From Mycobacterium paraseoulense (GTDB lineage Bacteria > Actinomycetota > Actinomycetes > Mycobacteriales > Mycobacteriaceae): a DNA stretch of 64,000 nt. This document shows, one piece after another, positions 52,453-61,187 of this stretch; position 1 is the stretch's first letter, and every line of letters starts with the position of its first letter. The position numbers were made by a program, and so were the translations under genes. Location: NCBI RefSeq assembly GCF_010731655.1, contig NZ_AP022619.1, forward strand, positions 2,790,001 through 2,854,000. The letters run 5' to 3'. The notes under the pieces are model-generated. The model had not been told where the DNA came from. It did no database searches and saw only the letters and a list, made by a program, of their open reading frames with translations.

Positions 52453-52510
52453 GCGGGCGTAACGGCAGGGCGACTATGGGCAAGAAATTCCGCCCTGGCG
52501 TTACGACCGC
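52453..52510. terminator. Long hairpin between convergent metE and DUF3556 genes
   Basis: CGTAACGGCAGGGCG (52458-52472) and CGCCCTGGCGTTACG (52491-52505) form a 15-bp stem with one mismatch, extended by GCGG/CCGC at 52453-52456 and 52507-52510. The loop is 18 nt. The position fits a bidirectional terminator. Confidence 0.6.
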
Positions 52511-52523
52511 GGCGCTCGCGCGC

Positions 52524-54248
52524 CTACTCCGAAAGCACCGCGACGGGGACGTCGTCGGCCCAGGGCTGCCGGGTCACCATGTCCGCGACCCGGACGACGC
52601 CGCGCTCGAACTCGCCCGTCGCCGCATCCACCAACCGGTAGGCCTGGATCTGCTTGTGGATCGGCTGGGCATCGAGCAGGACCACTCGCACCTCGCCGGG
52701 CTCGAAGTGGCAGCGCTCCTGCAGCGCGGCGATCAGCTGCTCGTTGTGCATGTGGCCGTCGCCGAAATTCCAGCCGATGGCGGTGCTGCAAATGCGCTCG
52801 CCGTCGATGAGGATGTAGTCGTCCTCGTTGTGGCCCGCCATTGCGCGGTGCGCCAGCGTGAACAACGCGCGGCCGTGAGTGTTGAACCCGCGGAACGCAT
52901 ATCCCATGTAGAGCGGGATCTGGGCGGCCTCCGGGCTGCCGTAGAACCGCTCCAGCTGGGCCTGCGGCATGCTCGCGATCGCCACGATGCCCCTGCTGAT
53001 CTTGTCGTTGGCCGAGGGTTTGATGCACCACAGCGTGGTGTCCCAGTTCCCGGCGTAGTACCGCATCCCCGGCAGGAATGAGATTTTGCGTGGAAACAGG
53101 TTGCCCAGCAAGACGATTCCCGCGATGACCACGAACAGGATCGCCACCACCACCGGGTGTCTCAGGTCGCGTAGGCCCAGCCTGGCGTGCGCGACGAACA
53201 AGGCGAGCACGCCGTAGATCATGAAGACGTTCCACTCCAGCGGCACGCCCATCGGGATCGACACGAGAATGCCCAAGTGGAAACAGACCATGACGACGGC
53301 GGCCACCGTGATCGGCGAGCCGCTGTGGCAGAAGAACAACGGCAGCGGCACCAGCATCTCGATGGCGGTGCTCACGTGCGCCACCCAGCGCGACAGCCGC
53401 CCGGGCCGCAGGTCGTCCGGAAACCTCTCGAAGAACTGCCGTTTCAGCCACCGGGGACGCACCAGCGGGTTGTTGGACATCATCGTGGAGATCACGAACG
53501 GGAAGTGCTTGTTGAGCTTCGACGTCGCGGCACCCATCCAGATGACCAGGAACACCACCTTGGACCCGACGATCATGTCGGCGCCGCCGAACAGGAACGT
53601 CACCGCCATGGTCGCGTAGACCTCGCCGCGGGCGGCCAAGAAGATCACCTTGTCGCGCAGGCCCAGCACGCCGAGCAGCAGCAGGATCAGCACGATCTTC
53701 CAGGTCGGCAGCAACCCGACCGTCGTGCCCAGCTCCGGTATCGGCCCGGTGCCGTCGGAGAACAACGCACTGAAGGTCACCAGCAGGAACAGCGCGTACA
53801 GCGCGACGTCGATCGGCTTACGCTTGGTGCCCCTGGTCAGGGGCACCCGGTCCGGCCACGGTGGCAGCCGGATGGTGCCGAACCGCATCCAGTAGAGGAT
53901 CGAGCCCATGGGTGGGAAGAACCGGTTGTTCAGCGGCCCGAACCCGCAACCCAGCCCGATCACCTCGAACAGCATCGTGTAGAGGACGACCTTCTCGAAC
54001 GCGATGGGCTCCGACCACCACGACGCGACGTTGGTGAAGCCGCCGAACCCTTTGGTCGCCGAGGCGAACAGCCAGGCGCCGAGGATGTAGAGCAGGATTT
54101 TGACGACATAGAACAGGTGCAGCGCGACCGGCGTGCCGAAACCGACCTCGGCCCAGTGCTTGGCCATCGGACGGATCTTCTCGCTACGGGTGCCCTTGTT
54201 CCACTCGGCCATGTCGAGCTGCGGCAGCTCAGGCTTGAGAAATCCCAT
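52524..54248 (-). CDS. DUF3556 membrane protein under a KstR-type box
   Basis: This 574-residue protein has about ten hydrophobic segments in its first 400 residues and a soluble C-terminal domain of about 170 residues. DUF3556 features include MGFLKPELPQLDMAEWNKG at the start, FGPLNNRFFPPMGSILYWMRFG, and GYAFRGFNTHGRALFTLAHR in the soluble part. Histidines in the membrane part recall HTTM or oxidoreductase-like membrane enzymes, but no function is known to me. The ATG at 54248 is 7 nt from TAATCT, a -10 element, which fixes the start. TnnAACnnGTTnnA directly upstream suggests control by the cholesterol repressor KstR. The length equals Rv1132. Confidence 0.85.
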   Translation of the reverse strand: MGFLKPELPQLDMAEWNKGTRSEKIRPMAKHWAEVGFGTPVALHLFYVVKILLYILGAWLFASATKGFGGFTNVASWWSEPIAFEKVVLYTMLFEVIGLGCGFGPLNNRFFPPMGSILYWMRFGTIRLPPWPDRVPLTRGTKRKPIDVALYALFLLVTFSALFSDGTGPIPELGTTVGLLPTWKIVLILLLLGVLGLRDKVIFLAARGEVYATMAVTFLFGGADMIVGSKVVFLVIWMGAATSKLNKHFPFVISTMMSNNPLVRPRWLKRQFFERFPDDLRPGRLSRWVAHVSTAIEMLVPLPLFFCHSGSPITVAAVVMVCFHLGILVSIPMGVPLEWNVFMIYGVLALFVAHARLGLRDLRHPVVVAILFVVIAGIVLLGNLFPRKISFLPGMRYYAGNWDTTLWCIKPSANDKISRGIVAIASMPQAQLERFYGSPEAAQIPLYMGYAFRGFNTHGRALFTLAHRAMAGHNEDDYILIDGERICSTAIGWNFGDGHMHNEQLIAALQERCHFEPGEVRVVLLDAQPIHKQIQAYRLVDAATGEFERGVVRVADMVTRQPWADDVPVAVLSE

Positions 54249-54255
54249 GGTGGTC

Positions 54256-54273
54256 AGATTAGAACGTGTTCTA
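54256..54273 (-). promoter_or_regulatory. KstR-type box and -10 of the DUF3556 gene
   Basis: TAGAACGTGTTCTA at 54260-54273 fits the KstR consensus TnnAACnnGTTnnA at all eight defined positions. The -10 TAATCT (54261-54256, minus strand) overlaps its end and is 7 nt from the ATG. Repressor bound here would block RNA polymerase. Confidence 0.72.
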
Positions 54274-54370
54274 GGCGCGCGGCACCCGAGCCGGGCAAGA
54301 AACCTTTGCCCATGACTTGGCCGCCGGATAGCGTGAAGGCGGGTCGGCACGGGCCTTAGGAGGCGTCACC

Positions 54371-54580
54371 ATGAGCAGACTTCGAATCCTCGGCTCGGCC
54401 GCCGTGATGACCGTCGCCGTCGCCGTCGCACCGGCCGCCCGCGCCGAGGCACCCGCGCCGGGCGATGCCTGCACGGTGCTGCACGCGACCACCCAGGACG
54501 CCAACAACCGGACGATGTGGTGCAACCCCACGATGACCGGCGCCCACGACCTGGTGTGGCAGTACGGCGGGCCGGCCTAA
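54371..54580 (+). CDS. Small secreted protein
   Basis: This 69-residue protein has a Sec signal peptide (MSRLRILGSAAVMTVAVAVA, cleavage near ARAEAPAP) and a mature part of about 43 residues. Two cysteines (GDACTVLHATT and TMWCNPTM) could form one disulfide. AGGAGG lies 6 nt before the ATG, an ideal ribosome site. Small exported two-cysteine proteins of this sort are frequent in mycobacteria; the role is unknown. It is followed by a long inverted repeat. Confidence 0.8.
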   Translation: MSRLRILGSAAVMTVAVAVAPAARAEAPAPGDACTVLHATTQDANNRTMWCNPTMTGAHDLVWQYGGPA

Positions 54581-54600
54581 ACGGCGGTCTCCCTGGTCGA

Positions 54601-54690
54601 GTGTGAGCCTAGGGCTTTCAGCGTGCGCTGAGGGCGAGAAATCCGCGACATTTCCGCCGTGGATGCACACTGAAAGCCGTGAGCGCACAC
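54601..54690. repeat. Long imperfect inverted repeat, possible bidirectional terminator
   Basis: GTGTG (54601-54605) and GGCTTTCAG (54613-54621) pair with CACAC (54686-54690) and CTGAAAGCC (54670-54678), giving a long interrupted stem around a loop of about 48 nt. It fills the gap between the small secreted protein gene and the convergent prpD. It may be a terminator or a dispersed repeat of the genome. Confidence 0.5.
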
Positions 54691-54700
54691 GCGATTTCAC

Positions 54701-56206
54701 TCACGGAAAGATGCCTGGGGCGATCGTCGGCGCGTGCTCGAGCGCCCGACGATCAACCACGACGTTGAGCGCGCCGACGTCGCCCGCCCGCAGGTCGGCC
54801 AGCGCGGCCACGGTGGAGAGAAACCTTTCCCGCTCAGCCGCGTCCACGACGTCTCCGGCGAGCTCGGTGAACTTCTGCACGTACTGGGGCCGCCGGAATG
54901 GCCGCGCGCCCAACGGATGGGCGTCCGCGACGGCCAGCTCGTCGACGATCACTTCCCCACTTTTCAGCGTGACCTCGGCGCGGGCCCCGAACGCCCTGTC
55001 GGCCGGATCGGGCGCGTGGTAGCGGCGGGTCCAGTCCGGATCCTCGACCGTGGAGATCTTGCGCCAAAGTTCGACGGTGTCGGGCCGGTGGGCGCGCTCG
55101 GCGGTGTACGAGCGTTCGTGGTGCCAGCTGCCGTCCTGCAGCGCGACGGCGAAGACGTAGGGCAGCGAGTGGTCGAGCGTTTCCCGTGACGCGTCAGGGT
55201 CGAACTTCTGCGGATCCCCCGAGCCCGTTCCGATCACGACGTGGGTGTGGTGGCTGGTGTGCAGCACTATCGTGGCCACCTCATCGAGGTCACCGATGCG
55301 GGCCCGCAGCCGCCGCGCCAGGTCGATCGGCGCCTGGCTCTGATACTCCGCCGAATGCTCCTTGGTATAGCTGTCCAGGATGGCGCGCTTGGGCTCGCCG
55401 GGAGCGGGCAACGGCACCTGATATTCGCGGTCGGGACCGCCCAGCAGCCAGGCGATCACCCCGTCCTCGCCCTCCCAGATCGGCGCCGGCGATGTCTCGC
55501 CGCGCATCGCGCGGTCCACGGCCTCGATGGCGACCTTGCCCGCGTGCGCGGGGGCGAAAGCCTTCCAGCTGGAGATCAGTCCCTTGCGGGACTGGCGGGT
55601 GCTGGTGGTGAGGTGCAGCGCCTGCCCGACCGCCTGATAGATCGTCTCGGTGTCCAGCCGCAGCATGGTTCCGATGCCGGCGGCCACGGACGGACCCAGA
55701 TGGGCGACGTGGTCAATCTTGTGCTCGTGCAAGCAGATTCCACGGGACAGGTCGATCTGAATTTCGTAGGCGGTGGTCAGGCCACGGATCAGGTCGGCGC
55801 CGCCCAGCCCCAGCTGCTGGGCGACCGCGACCAGCGGGGGGATGTTGTCACCCGGGTGGGAGTATTCGGCGGCCAAAAACGTGTCGTGGTAGTCGAGTTC
55901 GCGCACCGCGACGCTGTTCGCCCAGGCGGCCCACTCCACCGAATAGGTCCCGTCGACGCCGAAAACCCGGGCCCCCCGCCGCGCCGGATGGGCCAGCGCC
56001 TGCTGTCGCGCCACGGTGACCGGCCGCCGCAGCACGGCGGCCGCGCTGACCGCCGCGTTGTCGATGATGCGATTCGCCACCATCTCCGCGGTTTCCGGCT
56101 CGACGGCGACCGGGTCGGCGGCGACTTCGGCGATCTTGGCCGCCAGGTGTTCGGCGCGGGGAAAGTCGTCGGAGCTGCGCCGCGTCCGCACCGTATGGAT
56201 CAACAC
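54701..56206 (-). CDS. prpD: PrpD, 2-methylcitrate dehydratase
   Basis: This 501-residue MmgE/PrpD-family enzyme dehydrates 2-methylcitrate to methylaconitate in propionyl-CoA detoxification, which matters when cholesterol or odd-chain lipids are used. The sequence follows M. tuberculosis PrpD closely: [38 protein letters not shown] and [19 protein letters not shown]. The start is a GTG at 56206; TAGGGT (56220-56215) lies 8 nt upstream, suggesting a nearly leaderless message. The usual partners prpC and prpR are not adjacent; a flavin oxidase gene occupies the place where they would be. Confidence 0.95.
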   Translation of the reverse strand: MLIHTVRTRRSSDDFPRAEHLAAKIAEVAADPVAVEPETAEMVANRIIDNAAVSAAAVLRRPVTVARQQALAHPARRGARVFGVDGTYSVEWAAWANSVAVRELDYHDTFLAAEYSHPGDNIPPLVAVAQQLGLGGADLIRGLTTAYEIQIDLSRGICLHEHKIDHVAHLGPSVAAGIGTMLRLDTETIYQAVGQALHLTTSTRQSRKGLISSWKAFAPAHAGKVAIEAVDRAMRGETSPAPIWEGEDGVIAWLLGGPDREYQVPLPAPGEPKRAILDSYTKEHSAEYQSQAPIDLARRLRARIGDLDEVATIVLHTSHHTHVVIGTGSGDPQKFDPDASRETLDHSLPYVFAVALQDGSWHHERSYTAERAHRPDTVELWRKISTVEDPDWTRRYHAPDPADRAFGARAEVTLKSGEVIVDELAVADAHPLGARPFRRPQYVQKFTELAGDVVDAAERERFLSTVAALADLRAGDVGALNVVVDRRALEHAPTIAPGIFP

Positions 56207-56324
56207 AAACCCGCACCCTATGACCGGCGAGAACGCGAGCGGAAATCTCCGTTAACCCACAACCACCGGCACCGGCCGAGGTGTAGTTTGCTCCTGGGGC
56301 GGTGCCTAGGTTGAGGAGCCAGCC

Positions 56325-57689
56325 GTGTCAGAGGTCGATTATTGCGTAGTCGGAGCGGGATTCGCGGGCCTGACGGCCGCCCTGCGGTTGACACAGTCAG
56401 GCCATTCGGTGGCCTTGCTGGAGGCGCGTGACAGGGTCGGCGGCCGCACCTTCACCGAGTACCGGCCCGACGGGACATGGATCGATCGCGGCGGCGCGTG
56501 GATCGGGCCGGGACAGGACCGGATCTACGCGCTGATGGACGAGTTCGGCGTGTCCGAGTACAAGCAGCACCACGACGGCGACGCCATGATGATCGTCGAC
56601 GGCAAGAAGCACCGCTACGGCGGCACCATCCCCTGGACGATGAGCCCGTGGGCGGTCGCCAACCTCGGGGTCGGCCTGCTGTCGATCGAGAAAATGGCCA
56701 AATCCCTTCCGCGCGAGGCGCCTTGGGATGCCAAGCAGGCCGACGAGTGGGACCGCATCAGCATCGGGGAATGGATCGAGCAGAACACCATGTCCAAGGC
56801 GGCACGTGAGATGCTGGACATGGCCTTTGCCGGCCTCTATACCTCGGCGGCGTCAGAGACGTCGTTGCTGTGGGGGTTGTTGCAGACGGCATCGGCTGGC
56901 GGACTGACGTTCGCGATCTCGGGCAAGGGCGGCTCCCAGGACGCGCGCCCGGTCGGCGGAATGGGCGCCATCTACGGGCGCATCACGGCCGAGCTCGGCG
57001 ACTCGGTGCACCTGTCGCAGCCGGTGCGGCAGATCGCGCAGGACGCCGACGGGGTGACGGTGACCGCGGCCGACCTGACGGTGCGGGCCCGGCGGGTCAT
57101 CGTGGCGATCCCGCTGGCGATCGCCTCCTCGATCGTCTACGAGCCGATGCTCCCGGTGGACCGGGCGATGCTGCACCAGCGCATGCCGAGCGGCGCGGTC
57201 ATCAAGACGTCGATCGTGTACGACGAGCCGTTCTGGCGCGCCGACGGACTGTCCGGCCAGTCGGCGGCTCCGGGGAGCCCTGCCACCCTGACCATCGACG
57301 CCTGCGCGGACACCGGCGACCCCGGCGTCATGTGCGTCATCACCGAGGGACCCGCGGCACGCCGGCTGACGAAGCTCAACGAAGCCGAGCGCAAGGCGGC
57401 GCTCGTCGGCGAGCTGGTCGACCGATTCGGCGAGAAGGCCCGAACGCCGCAGGAGTACCACGAACAGAACTGGACGATCGACCGCTACTCCGGCGGCGGG
57501 ATGATCGGCCACGCCCCGACCGGCGTGCTGACCGAATTCGGTTACACCCTGCGCGAGCCATGTGGCCGCATCCACTGGGCCGGGACGGAGAGTTCGGCCG
57601 TCATGTGCGGGTGGATCGACGGCGCGATCCGCTCCGGTGAGCGCGCCGCCACTGAAGTCCGGGAAGCCGAGACCGCCGCGGTCGCCTGA
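56325..57689 (+). CDS. Flavin monoamine oxidase family protein
   Basis: This 454-residue FAD-dependent amine oxidase starts with the dinucleotide motif VVGAGFAGLTAALRLTQSG, then LLEARDRVGGRTFTEY and IDRGGAWIGPGQDRIYAL. Of the C-terminal FAD contact, IHWAGTESSAVMCGWIDGAIRSGERAA is visible. The cysteine that binds FAD covalently in mitochondrial MAO is replaced here (ESSAVMCGW), as in many bacterial members. It probably oxidises a primary or polyamine; the substrate is unknown. The start is GTG with GAGGAG about 8 nt upstream. It is divergent from prpD with 118 bp between. Confidence 0.9.
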   Translation: MSEVDYCVVGAGFAGLTAALRLTQSGHSVALLEARDRVGGRTFTEYRPDGTWIDRGGAWIGPGQDRIYALMDEFGVSEYKQHHDGDAMMIVDGKKHRYGGTIPWTMSPWAVANLGVGLLSIEKMAKSLPREAPWDAKQADEWDRISIGEWIEQNTMSKAAREMLDMAFAGLYTSAASETSLLWGLLQTASAGGLTFAISGKGGSQDARPVGGMGAIYGRITAELGDSVHLSQPVRQIAQDADGVTVTAADLTVRARRVIVAIPLAIASSIVYEPMLPVDRAMLHQRMPSGAVIKTSIVYDEPFWRADGLSGQSAAPGSPATLTIDACADTGDPGVMCVITEGPAARRLTKLNEAERKAALVGELVDRFGEKARTPQEYHEQNWTIDRYSGGGMIGHAPTGVLTEFGYTLREPCGRIHWAGTESSAVMCGWIDGAIRSGERAATEVREAETAAVA

Positions 57690-57800
57690 TCGAATCACCC
57701 GGCCACGTCTTTTCAGTGGCCTGGTTCAATCCCGCAGACCCCTACATTGGCGTACGTGAGCCGAGATCCTTAGCAGACGACGGGATCGGGAGGAAACCGG

Positions 57801-58292
57801 GTGCGCACCAGGGTAATCGACGTAGTGACCGTCGTGGCGGCCGTCGCGTCAGCCGCACTGACTCTTCTGCCATGGATCGATATGAGCCCGTTGGGCTTGC
57901 CCATGCGCTGGAACGGTCTGGGCATCTACATCGGCGAGCATGGCGAACACTATGGTGCTCTGTTCACCGACCTGGTCAACGGCACGCCGGGCTGGGTTGT
58001 GGTGATTGCCTCGCTTGCGGCCGGAGGCGCGCTGCTTGGCGCGAGCCGAGTGCGGGTGCTCGGACTCGTCGCCTGCGGATGCGCGGTCGTCGCATTCGTC
58101 AGCGCTGCCTTGTGTTTGGTGTATCCGGCGGTACTGGCCGGCGATGCCGGGCACGAATTGGGCATATCTCTGGTCCCGGACCGGGAAGTGCTGAACTCCT
58201 CCGCGTTGATCGCCGAAGCCGTGTCCACCGGCGTGCTGGTGGTGTGCACCGTGCTCACCGTCGCCAGAGCGAAGAGCACCACCGCCAGCTAA
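57801..58292 (+). CDS. Four-helix membrane protein, unknown function
   Basis: This 163-residue membrane protein has four hydrophobic segments: the start (VVTVVAAVASAALTLLPWI), near residue 70 (WVVVIASLAAGGALLGA), near 90 (VLGLVACGCAVVAFVSAAL), and the C-terminal end (VSTGVLVVCTVLTVARA). Between the first two is a loop with GIYIGEHGEHYGALF. I do not recognise a family. GTG is used as start with GGGAGGAAA about 6 nt upstream. It overlaps the convergent DoxX gene by four bases at the stop codons. Confidence 0.7.
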   Translation: MRTRVIDVVTVVAAVASAALTLLPWIDMSPLGLPMRWNGLGIYIGEHGEHYGALFTDLVNGTPGWVVVIASLAAGGALLGASRVRVLGLVACGCAVVAFVSAALCLVYPAVLAGDAGHELGISLVPDREVLNSSALIAEAVSTGVLVVCTVLTVARAKSTTAS

Positions 58293-58798
58293 CCGGTCTG
58301 CTTAGCGGGCGGCCGGTAGAAGATCACCAGCTGGCCGATCGCCCCGGCGAGGCCGAGCACGACCGAGATCAGCAGTCCGCGCCAGCCGTCCATCCAGTTG
58401 TGCCCGAACACCACGTAATCAAGGCTGAGCTTTCCGGCGCCCAGGGTGGCGACCGCGACGGCGCTGACCGCCAGGACCAGGTTGTACTCCCAGCCCTCCT
58501 TCACAATGAAGAAGCCGTTGGCCCGGTGCACGGTCCAGGCGGCGACCAGCATCAACGACACGAAGCCCGCCGCGGGGATCGGGGTGAGCAGGCCGGCGGC
58601 CAGGCCCAGCCCGGCGGCCATCTCGGTCGTGGCGGCCACGGTGGCGTGGAACTTGCCCGGCTTCATGCCGATGCTCTCGAACCACCGCGCGGTGCCCGGG
58701 ATGCGGCCGCCGCCGAAGAACTTGTTGTAGCCATGCGCGGCCAACGTCACGCCCAACACCAGCCGCAGGATCAATAACCCGACGTCGTAGGGAGTCAT
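58289..58798 (-). CDS. DoxX family membrane protein
   Basis: This 169-residue membrane protein has four hydrophobic segments and the DoxX signature: LLILRLVLGVTLAAHGYNKFFGG at the N terminus, ATTEMAAGLGLAAGLLTPI and VHRANGFFIVKEGWEYNLVL. Mycobacterial DoxX proteins have been linked to a membrane oxidoreductase complex with SodA and SseA in redox stress, though many paralogues are unassigned. The start follows TAGGTT (58811-58806) by 7 nt, so the mRNA is leaderless. It converges with the four-helix protein gene, sharing four bases. Confidence 0.87.
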   Translation of the reverse strand: MTPYDVGLLILRLVLGVTLAAHGYNKFFGGGRIPGTARWFESIGMKPGKFHATVAATTEMAAGLGLAAGLLTPIPAAGFVSLMLVAAWTVHRANGFFIVKEGWEYNLVLAVSAVAVATLGAGKLSLDYVVFGHNWMDGWRGLLISVVLGLAGAIGQLVIFYRPPAKQTG

Positions 58799-58805
58799 AC
58801 CTGCA

Positions 58806-58811
58806 AACCTA
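58806..58811 (-). promoter_or_regulatory. -10 element of leaderless doxX-like gene
   Basis: On the minus strand TAGGTT is followed by TGCAGGT and the ATG at 58798, the same pattern as at other genes in the window. Confidence 0.5.
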
Positions 58812-58998
58812 GATCATGGGGCGCACCGGAGGACAGGAGCGGCGAGCAGCTAACTCCGGTGACCCGTGTGGGAACATTGCGATCGTTCCGACGTTGGCCG
58901 ATCGGCAGCTGACCCGAAGGGGGTGCACCACGGCTCGTATCGCACGAGGCAGCGGCGCCCACCGTGACGCGTCTGGGGTCGCTTCTGACGGGCAATCC

Positions 58999-60576
58999 GT
59001 GGTGTCACTCGACGGCACAGCAAGTCACCCCCGGGAGTTGCTGGGCAACAAGGGCCACGGCATCGAGGTGATGCGCCGGCACGGTCTGCCGGTGCCTCCC
59101 GCGTTCTGCATCACCACCGAGGTGGGCCTGCGCTACCTCGCCGACCGCCGTTCGGCGATGGACGCGATCTGGGACGACGTGCTCGACCGGATGAGTTGGC
59201 TGGAGGCACAGACCTCCCGCACGTTCGGGCGGGGTCCGCGTCCCCTGTTGGTCAGCGTGCGCTCGGGAGCCACCCAGTCGATGCCGGGCATGATGGACAC
59301 GATCCTGGACCTCGGCATGAACGATGAAGTCGAGCACGCTCTGGCCGCCGCCGATGCGGCGTTCGCCCGTGACACCCGCCGGCGGTTCGAGGGAATGTAC
59401 CGGCGCATCGTCGGCGTAGGCGACCACGAAGCGGTGCCCGCCGACCCCTACGCGCAGCTGCGCACCGGGATCGAGGCGGTGTTCGCCTCGTGGAACTCGC
59501 CCCGGGCGGTCGCCTACCGCGCCCACTACGGCGTCGACGACCGGAGCGGCACCGCCGTCGTCATCCAGGCGATGGTGTTCGGCAACCACGGCCCCGATTC
59601 CGGTGCGGGCGTCCTCATTTCGCGCAACCCCATCACCGGCGACAACGCGCCGTTCGGCGAATGGCTGCCCGGCGGGCAGGGCGACGACGTGGTGTCCGGT
59701 TCGGTTGACGTGGAACCGATCGCCGCCCTGCGCGACGAACAGCCGGCCGTCTACGACGAGCTGATGGACGCCGCCCGCCGATTGGAGCGACTCGGGTCCG
59801 ACGTCCAAGAGATCGAGTTCACCGTCGAAGGCGGCAAGCTGTGGCTGCTGCAGACGCGGGGCGCGGAGCGGTCGGCGCAAGCCGCGGTGCGGCTGGCGCT
59901 GCAGCTACGGCACGAGGGGCTCATCGACGATGCCGAGACGCTGCATCGGGTGACTCCGGCGCACGTGCAGACGCTATTGCGGCCCGCTTTACAACCCGAG
60001 ATACGTTTGGCCGCAAAGCTCTTAGCCAAGGGGCTGCCGGCCTGCCCCGGCGTGGCGTCGGGCAAGGCATACACCGACGTTGATGAGGCGCTCGACGCCG
60101 CGGAGCGGGGTGAGTCGGTGATCCTGGTGCGCGACCACACCAGGCCCGAAGACGTCTCCGGCATGCTGGCCGCCCAGGGCATCGTCACCGAGGTGGGCGG
60201 CGCGGCCAGCCACGCGGCGGTGGTCAGCCGCGAACTCGGCCGGGTGGCCGTGGTGGGTTGTGGTCACGGGGTCGCCGCGTCGTTGGCCGGCAGGTTGATC
60301 ACCGTCGACGGCGCCGAAGGCGAAGTGCGCGAGGGCAATCTGAACTTGTCCGCGTGGTCGGAAAGCGACACGCCCGAGCTGCGGGAGCTGGCCGGCATCG
60401 CGCGGCGGATCAGCCCGTTGCGTGCCCACAGCTCCGGCGACCACGCGCGGCTGGACGACACCACACCGGCCGCGGTCGCGGCGGCCATGCAGAGCGGGCG
60501 CACCGACGTCGTCTCGGCCACCCCGCTGATCGTCATGCTGACCGCGTTGCGCCTGGCGAGCGGGACCACCTCGTGA
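58999..60576 (+). CDS. ppdK: Short pyruvate phosphate dikinase (nucleotide and phosphohistidine domains only)
   Basis: This 525-residue protein covers the N-terminal ATP-grasp part of PPDK (NKGHGIEVMRRHGLPVPPAF, RSGATQSMPGMMDTILDLG and LISRNPITGDNAPFGEWLPG) and the swivelling domain, with catalytic histidine in GGAASHAAVVSRELG. The C-terminal PEP/pyruvate barrel of full-length PPDK (about 870-900 residues) is missing, as in M. tuberculosis PpdK. It could phosphorylate the histidine but not complete the pyruvate reaction alone. I place the start at the GTG pair 58999/59002, since SLDGTASHPRELLGNKG is where the family begins. The frame upstream to 58816 is poorly supported. It overlaps the next gene by GTGA. 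Confidence 0.85.
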   Translation: MVSLDGTASHPRELLGNKGHGIEVMRRHGLPVPPAFCITTEVGLRYLADRRSAMDAIWDDVLDRMSWLEAQTSRTFGRGPRPLLVSVRSGATQSMPGMMDTILDLGMNDEVEHALAAADAAFARDTRRRFEGMYRRIVGVGDHEAVPADPYAQLRTGIEAVFASWNSPRAVAYRAHYGVDDRSGTAVVIQAMVFGNHGPDSGAGVLISRNPITGDNAPFGEWLPGGQGDDVVSGSVDVEPIAALRDEQPAVYDELMDAARRLERLGSDVQEIEFTVEGGKLWLLQTRGAERSAQAAVRLALQLRHEGLIDDAETLHRVTPAHVQTLLRPALQPEIRLAAKLLAKGLPACPGVASGKAYTDVDEALDAAERGESVILVRDHTRPEDVSGMLAAQGIVTEVGGAASHAAVVSRELGRVAVVGCGHGVAASLAGRLITVDGAEGEVREGNLNLSAWSESDTPELRELAGIARRISPLRAHSSGDHARLDDTTPAAVAAAMQSGRTDVVSATPLIVMLTALRLASGTTS

Positions 60577-61187
60577 CGGAACTGGCCGTGCTGCAGGCGG
60601 TTCGACTCAAAGGCCGGGTGCGTCCCACCGACCTGGCCGCGACATTGCACGAGGACCTTGCCGGCGTGACGGCAGCGATCGAGCAGCTCACCGCGTCAGG
60701 TCTGCTCGCCGATGGCGCGACGGTGCGGATCACCCCCGCCGGGCGCGCGAGGCTCGCGGCGCTGCTGGACGAGGAACGCCGCCACACCGACCATTCCGCG
60801 CTGGCCGCCGCCTACGCCGACTTTCGCCCCGTCAACGCCGATTTCAAATCGGTGGTCACGGATTGGCAGCTCAAGGGCGGGCCCGAGGGCATCCCCAACC
60901 CCCACGACGACGCGGAATACGACGCCGCGGTACTGGCCCGCCTCGGCGATGTGCAGGCGCGGGTGCTGCCGATCATCGAGGCCGCCGCGGCTCAGCTGCC
61001 GCGATTGTCGGTTTACTCGGCGAAATTGGTTGCGGCACTGGACAAAGTGCGGGACGGTGACAGCGCCTGGCTGACCAGGCCGCTCGTCGACTCCTACCAC
61101 ACCGTGTGGTTCGAGCTGCACGAGGAGCTGATTACGGCCGTCGGCCTGACGCGGGAGGAAGCGGCCAGGTCCGGCGACGCCCACTAG
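60573..61187 (+). CDS. Winged-helix protein coupled to short PPDK (Rv1126c-like)
   Basis: This 204-residue protein has an N-terminal MarR-like winged helix (LQAVRLKGRVRPTDLAATLH, then IEQLTASGLLADG and a wing) and a helical C-terminal domain including YSAKLVAALDKVRDGDSAWLTRPLVDSYHTVWFELHEELI. The GTG start overlaps the ppdK stop as GTGA, so the products are made together. It may be a regulator of PPDK or, by its invariant linkage, a subunit. I cannot name a function. It corresponds to Rv1126c by position and length. Confidence 0.82.
   Translation: MTELAVLQAVRLKGRVRPTDLAATLHEDLAGVTAAIEQLTASGLLADGATVRITPAGRARLAALLDEERRHTDHSALAAAYADFRPVNADFKSVVTDWQLKGGPEGIPNPHDDAEYDAAVLARLGDVQARVLPIIEAAAAQLPRLSVYSAKLVAALDKVRDGDSAWLTRPLVDSYHTVWFELHEELITAVGLTREEAARSGDAH

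Noticed and set aside
54281..54370. A plus-strand promoter for the small secreted protein within the spacer
   Set aside because: No convincing -35/-10 pair at 16-18 bp was found, so only the ribosome site is reported.
58816..58998. In-frame N-terminal extension of ppdK from the ATG at 58816
   Set aside because: The 61 extra residues have no similarity to PPDK and a low-quality composition; the family starts at SLDGTASHP. A GTG at 58964 is out of frame and is not evidence for a frameshift.
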